A stretch of DNA of 64,000 nucleotides, from the NCBI RefSeq assembly GCF_003073045.1, contig NC_037599.1, forward strand, positions 20,216,555 through 20,280,554, in the 5' to 3' direction. Source of the DNA: Pomacea canaliculata. Lineage: Eukaryota > Mollusca > Gastropoda > Architaenioglossa > Ampullariidae. A model generated the notes under the pieces. The model was not told the DNA's origin. It saw only the letters and a list, made by a program, of their open reading frames with translations, and ran no database searches. Of the stretch, positions 53,751 through 64,000 are shown one piece after another. Every line of letters starts with the position of its first letter. Within the stretch, counting starts at the first letter, position 1. Both the position numbers and the translations under genes were made by a program.

Positions 53751-55618
53751 AGCTGAATTAATGAAACAGTAACTATTACAATATATTGAGTATAACAAAG
53801 CAAGTCTTAAGAAAAAAGTCAGTGCATGTAATATACTGCATTATACAGTTTCCAGTTTCAGTGTTTGAGTGCTATTGGCAATACAAATATTCCACGTTCA
53901 ATCAGCCTCTACAATCGATACATAATTTATAAAATTTCATGATGCAATAATAGTTTTATAATATGTTCAAAGCTCTTACATACCTTTCCTAAATCAATGC
54001 AATACGCGGGAAGAAAGTTTTATGTCAATGACCGGCTCTTAATCTTATCTATAAGTAGACGATCATCACCTCACAGTTAGCATGATATCGTCTGCTGATG
54101 TCTAATGGCCAATCAAAAGAGATATACACCGTGAGTGCTTTATTCTGCTCGACTTTTTACATTAATGAGATAAAGTTTATTTCCGTGCTCAAGTTAATAA
54201 TTTGAATTTTTTATGTTATTTAAAAATAGAGAAAATAATTTATTTGTATTTTTTCCCCATACCACAACACGTTGCTGCGGAGTATGCACACAAAAATAGG
54301 CGATAGGGGGGGATAAAAATGTCAGAGAGCGTGTTTCAGTTTGTTACTAATAGCTCCGCTTCTGACAGGTAACATTTTTGTTTTACATGAATGGAATTTG
54401 TTCGTTTATGAAATAGCCAGTTTTTACATGTTGTTGGTTGTGGAACGAAGTAAAGCCCATTGCCAGAAACTCCCGCGATTTTCACTCCGTACTCGACGTC
54501 ACACGTGGATCACATACTGTGTTGAATCTGTGCCAGCTGCACCAAACGCGTGGTCTGTCCTCACAAGTAGATGTCATTAAAAGATATAGCTAAGGCTAAC
54601 GTCAAACTTGTAAATTTAATAAAATCAAATGGATTTGGGTACTTAGGTGGTAACAATCTGAGTAGCTAGAACATACTGTGAAAGAAAGAGCTTAGGTAAG
54701 TTAGAAGACTGCTATCGCTCAGACTAGTGAAGCCCTGAGTGTTATTTCGTCTATAGAAATATAAAATTAAAACAAGAAACGACGCAGTATTACTATTTAA
54801 CTGCTGGCTACCATTATAATTTTTTTTAGCACAACACTTAGGGTACACGATGCTTTTCAATTTTTACAAACCGGGAAGAGGGGCTTGCATTAGGGTTAGG
54901 TTCGGTTACACGGTGTATGTTGTGGGTTTCATAACAACCTACATCAGTGTATCGTGAGCAAGAAACAAGATATATCTGTTAGTGTCCTGTTGGCTCCAGT
55001 GATTTAAGTTTCATCTTTTATCTCTTTCGGAAAAAACGATTTTTTAATAAACTGTGCATAAATTTAACATCTATTTAGAGTTAACAAAATAGGGTGCATT
55101 CTTTTTCTATTGGCTGTGTAAAGTTCAGTGTAAGATAGTATTTCCCCAAATCTGAGTGAATATTCCCTTTCTGTTATTAAGATACACACCTACAAACATC
55201 ACCATGATGCAAAGAAAGAGAGGTCAAAACTATAGACGTCAGGATAATAGAGGGATACATTTATGTTGTCAAACCTATGGGCAACAAGAGAGATGGGAGC
55301 ATGTTAATTAAGTGAATCTGTTGATGCATATGATATCATGTGTGTGATCTCACTCTGTGTATAGTAATATCTATAGGCACATATCACAAAACTGGAATGG
55401 TGATATTCGCCTGTATTTTGGGAAATAGCATTTTGCAATACTCTTTACTCAATCATTAAATAAAATTGCACACCACTATACCTTTAAAACAAATAATTAA
55501 ACATATAGTGGTAACATCAGCAGTATTATTATTCATGGTATGCAAATGGGTACCATGCAGGTATAATAGCCTTGACTATGGATGGGTGTGCATGTTAATT
55601 ATTTAAATCAGTAGAGTG
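53751..55618. other. Intergenic region between SQLE and UCKL1
   Basis: Divergent genes. Apart from the SRE/CCAAT candidate near the SQLE end I see only AT-rich sequence, with a short imperfect inverted repeat around cataacaacctacat (54931-54945). No convincing reading frame. Confidence 0.4.
54065..54113 (-). promoter_or_regulatory. Candidate sterol regulatory element and CCAAT box upstream of SQLE
   Basis: atcacctcac (54065-54074) differs at one position from the classical SRE atcaccccac, and a CCAAT box lies at 54109-54113. Both are 315-365 bases upstream of the SQLE start codon. SREBP targets, including mammalian SQLE, pair SRE with NF-Y sites. The spacing here (34 bases) is somewhat wide. 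Motif inference only. Confidence 0.4.
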
Positions 55619-55724
55619 CAGTGGTGTAGAAATGTACTGAAGAGGCATGAATGTAAACATTGTTCACTGACAGAGTGAAGTACCCCCAACAAAAAAAAAC
55701 TCAGAGCATCTTCCTACACCACTG
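55619..55724. mobile_element. MITE with CAGTGGTGTAG ends
   Basis: cagtggtgtag (55619-55629) and the inverse of the right end (cagtggtgtaggaagatgct) form terminal inverted repeats around about 70 bases. The same ends bound 57304-57441. No target duplication is visible here. The ends are of the CAGTGGCGTAG type often seen on hAT-derived MITEs. Confidence 0.5.
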
Positions 55725-55733
55725 TTGTTGCAG

Positions 55734-55971
55734 TGGTAGTGCCAGTGGTGAGGAGATAGCTGATGGTGTCGATCTGCACTCACCTGATGGTTTACTTGAA
55801 CCTGTACTTCTCTCATCTGTAACAACCACACACAAAAGCCTACAGAGTGGGTGTGGTAAAAGAAAGCTACACGAGGCAAAAAGCAACGTGTATACCAAGC
55901 AGCTACCACACTTTACAAGCTGGGCGAGCATGGTACATTCCAGGGCAGTTGAAGGATGCCTTTGTTATAGG
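55734..55971 (+). CDS. UCKL1: UCKL1 N-terminal exon (partial)
   Basis: Starting just after a ttgttgcag acceptor and ending at ata g|gtaagat, this exon closes with AGRAWYIPGQLKDAFVI(G), which corresponds to the AGRPPWY...AFxIG segment just ahead of the P-loop in uridine-cytidine kinase-like 1 proteins. The upstream part reads GLLEPVLL, CGKRKLHEAKSNVYT in a different frame, so an indel probably lies near 55890-55915. The P-loop exon (GGSASGKTT) expected next was not found before 57450. Confidence 0.5.
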
Positions 55972-57303
55972 TAAGATTCATTCTGTAGAAATGAGACTGT
56001 TACATTAAAACCTTTAGTTTAGTTAGATTATTCCTTGTTACTCCTCGAGGAGCATAGGGCGGCAACAACACCTTATTTTCTTGCAAATGGCTTCCTGAAA
56101 TGCTCTTATTAATGCTTTTGTTACTATTCCTACCATGTAGTCCATGAATACTCAGCATATATACTGATCATCATGAGATCAACTAAAGGTTTTATCTATT
56201 TAAAATAACAAACAATTTCCCCTAAGTTTTAGGGGTGCTCTTATTTAACTTGTTTATTTAACTCTTTCATTTTTTTGGTGACTGTTTCTGGGTGTGTAGT
56301 CCAAGTTGCATAAACCCAGTCTACTATAGAATTATTTTGCCCAGGACAGAGATAAGTGTAACTGCAAAAATATTTTTTTCTCTTTTAAATATTTAACCAT
56401 GTTTTCAAGATTGGTTGTAAGATTGAGTTCCTGCCAGCTCCAACTTTAAGCTGATACTCTTATTGTATGGAGGGGTTTTAACAGTGTGTAAATGATAATT
56501 AGGCCTTTTTGAATAGGAATATGTGGTGGAGTGCTCTGGCAAAGAACAAGGTGCCAAGAAATCATGAAGTTTAGATATGTCCTGGGTTGAGTTTGTAGCT
56601 GGATTCTTTTTACAAGGTAAGCATTCCTGGGCATACAGCCCTCTTGTCTTCTGAATGATGCAACTTCTTTCCAAATTATAAGAAGGATCCCAGAAAGAGT
56701 TGCATTTATTTCTTACTTTTTACAATTTTCATTAAGGTGTTATTGGTATACGTTGTTACATGGAGATCATGGATTATGGGTTCATAAATTCTTGAATAAT
56801 GGGGGGCCTGCTAGCAGGGCAAGGACAAGTTTGGGCAAGCTTGTTGTAATATAGATTTATTTGTTAACTCAATATACACGGATCTTGTTTTTAATAGCGT
56901 TGGGTGACTTGGGTCATCTGATCCAATAAGTACCAGAGTTTGTGCAAGATATAGTCATCTGGCCTCAACATTTTTACCGATGCGCATAAGAAATAACATT
57001 AAGATTCATGATGACTAGTTATTGTTGTTTTTTTAACTAACTCAATCTTAACATAATGAAATGCCAATTTTAATAGGGCCTGAGCATTTACTGCTACCCA
57101 ATAGTTAAACTTTCCACTGTTTTGAAGCTTTTCCTCTCAGGAATCATTTATTGTTTTAACGATGGAGCTTTGAATTCAAAATGAACTCATTTATGACTAT
57201 TTCTTTTATTTTGACTGTGGATTGGTTGATGTCCACCTTGCGCTCTTGCATGTCTGACGTTGATGACAGATTGTACAATTCCAGAATTGACTGGAGGTCA
57301 TTT

Positions 57304-57441
57304 CAGTGGTGTAGGAAGATGCTCAGCTTTGTGGGAGGCAAATTTTGTGCTGACAGTGAATGATATTCACATTCTTGTCTCAGTACCTTTGTTGAGGAGG
57401 CAGCTGCCCTGCCCCCACTCTCCCCTGTTCCTACGCCACTG
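57304..57441. mobile_element. MITE with CAGTGGTGTAGGAA ends in UCKL1 intron
   Basis: cagtggtgtaggaagatgct at the left and ...tgttcctacgccactg at the right are inverted repeats. CATTT directly flanks both sides (57299-57303 and 57442-57446). The element is 138 bp and non-coding. A noisy duplicate of it is at about 60050-60165, inside the overlapping-contig copy. Confidence 0.6.
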
Positions 57442-57464
57442 CATTTTGTTTGTGTGTATTTTGA

Positions 57465-59531
57465 ATGTGTACAAAGGGGTCCTTTGGAAATGGGACAATC
57501 ACCGGCAGCGCAAGAGTAATTTGATCACCAGATGCGTTTGGACAATCCTCTTCTGGTGCACGCTGAAAGGTGAAGGAAGGAAAGAGCGTAGATGTGCCAG
57601 TGTACAACTTTGCGACACATGCTCGGGACCCGCACATGGTGTGTATGCCAAGGCTTCTTGTCAAATTTCATTAACTCACCATAGAGTTGATTCACTTTTG
57701 ATGGAGAAAGTAATGATCAAAGTTTCCCGCATTTTTCGGCCCTAACTCTTTTCTATAATTACCTGTGTTCATGAGTATGTGCTGCAGTGTGAATGTGAGT
57801 GTTTGGGCACTTCTTTGATGCAGCACTTTGTCATGTAAGTTAGTCATCAGTTTTTGTTTTTTTTATAGTGTATAGACTTAAGAGGTTGACATGAAGGTTT
57901 GGGTCAATTCTTTTGCAGAAACCAATTTATGGGGCCAACGTTGTGGTTTTTGGGGCATAATGGATTTAAGCAAAGAATTGCTCAAGGTGAGGGTATAGGA
58001 GTAAGAAGCAAAAAAGTATTGGAGCTATGATTGTTTGATATGAGAGTAGTTTGTGAGCACAAAGTCTTAGTAGTCCTGCAGCAGAATTTGTTAGTCCACG
58101 CAATGGATGAGAAACAATTGATGAACTACATTAAGTTAGAGGAAATTTAGAGTAAGATATTTCGCTACTTGCTTCCAAATTATAGTTTCAGGTGTGTACG
58201 GTGTATGATGTGAAACTAATGTAAATGCATGTTATTGTTGTGTGTTCCTTGCAGTGATGGTCTGAAAGTGTTGTTTGACACTGACTAGATGTGGTTAGTC
58301 GCCGTCTGACGCGTGACATCGGTGAAAGAGGCCGTGAAATGGAAGGGTGTTTTGAAGCAATACAATTTGTGAAACGTCTTGAACATTATAGAGCCAACAA
58401 TCGACATATGCAGATATCTTGTGTCGTGGAGGGACAATGAGTGGCATACAATTTGATTGTCTTGCATGTGGCATTCAATGCTTGCGGTGAGTGGGTTGGA
58501 AAAGGTATAGGATGTTTGAGCCTGGTTTTTTGGCTAAATTTTGGCACTCTTACAAATAATGATGGCTGTTATAAGCATTCTGCATTTGTTATTTGGTGTA
58601 CAGTTCATTATTACAGTTTTCTTGTTTGAGTAATTAATTGATAACATTTGTTTAATTTATTAAAGGAAAGTGATGCAGTTTGTAGAACAAATTGAAGTAA
58701 ACTAGTTTTTGCTTGGATTCCAATTCTTTTTAATATGGCATTGTTGTGTTTTAGCTGTGGTTCAAACTGCAAGTGGCTCTGAGAGGCATCGTTCAAATTC
58801 CAAAATTGTGCATATTGAGAAGCCCGCAGGTATGGGATCATTTATACGTAATTGTTGAACCACGGGTGATTCTCTTCTACCTCCAAAAGTTGATGGTTTT
58901 TGTTTGATTTGCTCTTCTGCTTCCATTCAGGTGAGCCATTTTTGATGTTGTGAAGCGTGTTTTTGGGGTTTTTAAGTTTTGTTTCTTTTTCGTGGTTGCT
59001 GGATGACAAAAGTTTGGCAGTTTATTAGTGTGGTATATGGGTAAGAGTATGGTAATGGTTATTATAATTGAACCGTTTAGAAGGGGTTGAGCGAGTTCAG
59101 GATTTTCCTTTAGTTGACCAGACTGTATTGCGGAAATGACTGGGGGACCTCAGGGTTTGCTACACTGGCAAGAATTTATAACAGTAAGGTAAGAGATTGT
59201 ATGTTCTGAAGTCTGTTATTAGAACAATTGTTTCTTTTTTGTTTTGATTTAATAGTGCTGATTTTAGTTTTCAAGAATGATACATAAAATGTTTAGACAG
59301 ATTTTATGTGTGCATGTAGGTTCTTGCTGCTAGGTTTTTTACGAGTGGTTTGTCAGTGACTGTTCTTTGTCTGTATTTATAAGTGTGTCTGCTGCTGTAG
59401 ATCTATTGTTCATGACAGTTATTTGTGACGATTGCAGGATGTGTTACTTTGTGCGGGAGGATGGCGGCATTCGGGAAGTGTGTAGTTAGTATTGGCAGAT
59501 CTGTAGACAATGGACAGCAGGAGAACTGAGG
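57465..59531 (+). CDS. UCKL1: UCKL1 exons, low-quality copy at end of left contig
   Basis: Uridine-cytidine kinase-like 1 exons full of single-base gaps. About 57465-57638 encodes YK.VL...NFDHxDAFD, then SVDVPVYNFATHAR of the kinase domain once indels are allowed for. 57919-57986 (YGANVVVF), 58255-58486, 58755-58930, about 59132-59188 and about 59431-59531 each correspond to an intact exon in 60624-62403. Compared with those, 58255-58486 is 232 bases instead of 252 and 58755-58930 is 176 instead of 213. The losses are spread over introns and exons alike, which is not how a pseudogene of a coding gene usually decays, and they sit next to a scaffold gap. I read this as uncorrected consensus at a contig end, not a second gene. 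A decayed tandem copy is the alternative. Confidence 0.6.
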
Positions 59532-59537
59532 GTGAGT

Positions 59538-59637
59538 NNNNNNNNNNNNNNNNNNNNNNNNNNNNNNNNNNNNNNNNNNNNNNNNNNNNNNNNNNNNNNN
59601 NNNNNNNNNNNNNNNNNNNNNNNNNNNNNNNNNNNNN
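59538..59637. other. Scaffold gap, 100 N
   Basis: Exactly 100 undetermined bases, the conventional placeholder for a gap of unknown size. Confidence 0.99.
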
Positions 59638-60623
59638 CATCTATCCAATAAGTACCGAGTTTGTGCAAAGAATATAGTCATCTGCGTCGAACATTTTACC
59701 GATGCGCATAAAGAAATCAACTTAATGATCTCATGATAGATCATAGTTACTTGTTGTTTTTTTAACTAACTCAATCCTAACATAATGAAATGCCAATTTT
59801 AATAGGGCCTGAGCATTTACTGCTAACCAATAGTTAAACTTTCCACTGTTTGGAAGCTTTTCCTCTCAGGAATCATTTATTGTTTTAACGATGGAGCTTA
59901 TGAATTCATAAATGAACTCAATTTTATGTTACATATTTCTTTTATTTCTGACATGTCAGGATTGAGTTGATGTCCACTTGCAGCTCTTGCACTGTCAGTG
60001 ACACGGTATGACGATTATGTTACATGTACCAGAATTACTGGAGTTCATTCGAGTGTTTAGGAAGATGCGCCTTATTGGAGGAAATTTTGTTGACGATGAT
60101 ATTCACATTTTGTTCATCACCTTGTGAGAGGCATCCCGCCCACTCTCCCCTGTCCTACGCCACTGCATTTTTTTGTGTACTTTTGAAACTATTCCAGTTT
60201 GAATAGCAACACATCACCCAGCACCCGCACGAGTACATTTTTCACCCAGATGCTTTGACATCCTCTTCTTTCCACGCGCAAAGCTGAAGGAAGAAAAGAT
60301 CATAATGCCGTGTACAACTTTCGACACGATGCTCGACCCCACATGGTTGGTAGCCAAGTTCTTGTCAAATTCATTACTCACCATAATGATTTACACTTGT
60401 GATGAAAGAACAGTATGAATCATCAAGTTCCCACATTTTTCAGCCCCTAACTCTTTTCTATAATTACCTGTGTTCATGAGTATGTGCTGCAGTGTGAATG
60501 TGAGTGTATGGGCACTTCTTTGATGCAGCACTTTGTCATGTAAGTTAGTCATCAGTTTTTGTTTTTTTTATAGTGTATAGACTTAAGAGGTTGACATGAA
60601 GGTTTGGGTCAATTCTTTTGCAG

Positions 60624-64000
<3,377 letters not shown>

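Noticed and set aside
57181-57363. 60-codon frame upstream of and across the MITE, considered as the missing UCKL1 exon
   Set aside because: No P-loop or other kinase motif, and the frame runs through the MITE at 57304-57441.

Overview
This is animal nuclear DNA: AT-rich, with many short exons separated by long introns bounded by GT and AG, and littered with hAT-type DNA transposon remnants and LINE tails. I see nothing bacterial, no CRISPR array and no rRNA or tRNA gene. A complete squalene monooxygenase gene argues against an insect or nematode, since those groups lack the enzyme. The gene set (nrf-6-type acyltransferase, single-VWC secreted protein, reeler protein, MADF/BESS factor) fits a lophotrochozoan, most likely a mollusc. 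That placement is inference.

Layout. 164-2484 (+): three-exon MADF/BESS DNA-binding protein. 2485-5290: intergenic, with a 377-bp hAT-like element carrying a clean target duplication (3816-4192). 5294-5350: promoter; 5558-20677 (+): a 14-exon nose-resistant-to-fluoxetine-6-like membrane acyltransferase whose introns hold three hAT elements and two LINE remnants. 23202-29112 (-): 12-exon cyclophilin E (PPIE), convergent with it. 29492-29806 (+): unknown ORF, head-to-head with PPIE. 31670-33363 (+): three-exon secreted single-VWC-domain protein. 37106-38329 (+): ANKRD66-like ankyrin protein. 40068-42039 (-): secreted single-reeler protein. 47799-53750 (-): 8-exon squalene monooxygenase with a candidate SREBP/NF-Y site pair upstream. 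About 55727-64000 (+): uridine-cytidine kinase-like 1 (UCKL1), running off the window end.

The window has one assembly problem. A run of exactly 100 N (59538-59637) separates two stretches, 56915-59537 and 59638-62409, that are the same sequence read twice, each noisy towards the gap. This looks like two overlapping contig ends that were scaffolded instead of merged, so the second set of UCKL1 exons is probably an artefact. PPIE (one base in a G run) and the ankyrin gene (two opposite one-base shifts) have frame breaks that may also be consensus errors.

The genes are ordinary unrelated housekeeping or secreted-protein loci; they do not form an operon or pathway. I found no convincing undescribed biological system. 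The most useful observations are the scaffold overlap, the apparent frame errors, the transposons with readable target duplications, and the sterol-type promoter arrangement at squalene monooxygenase.
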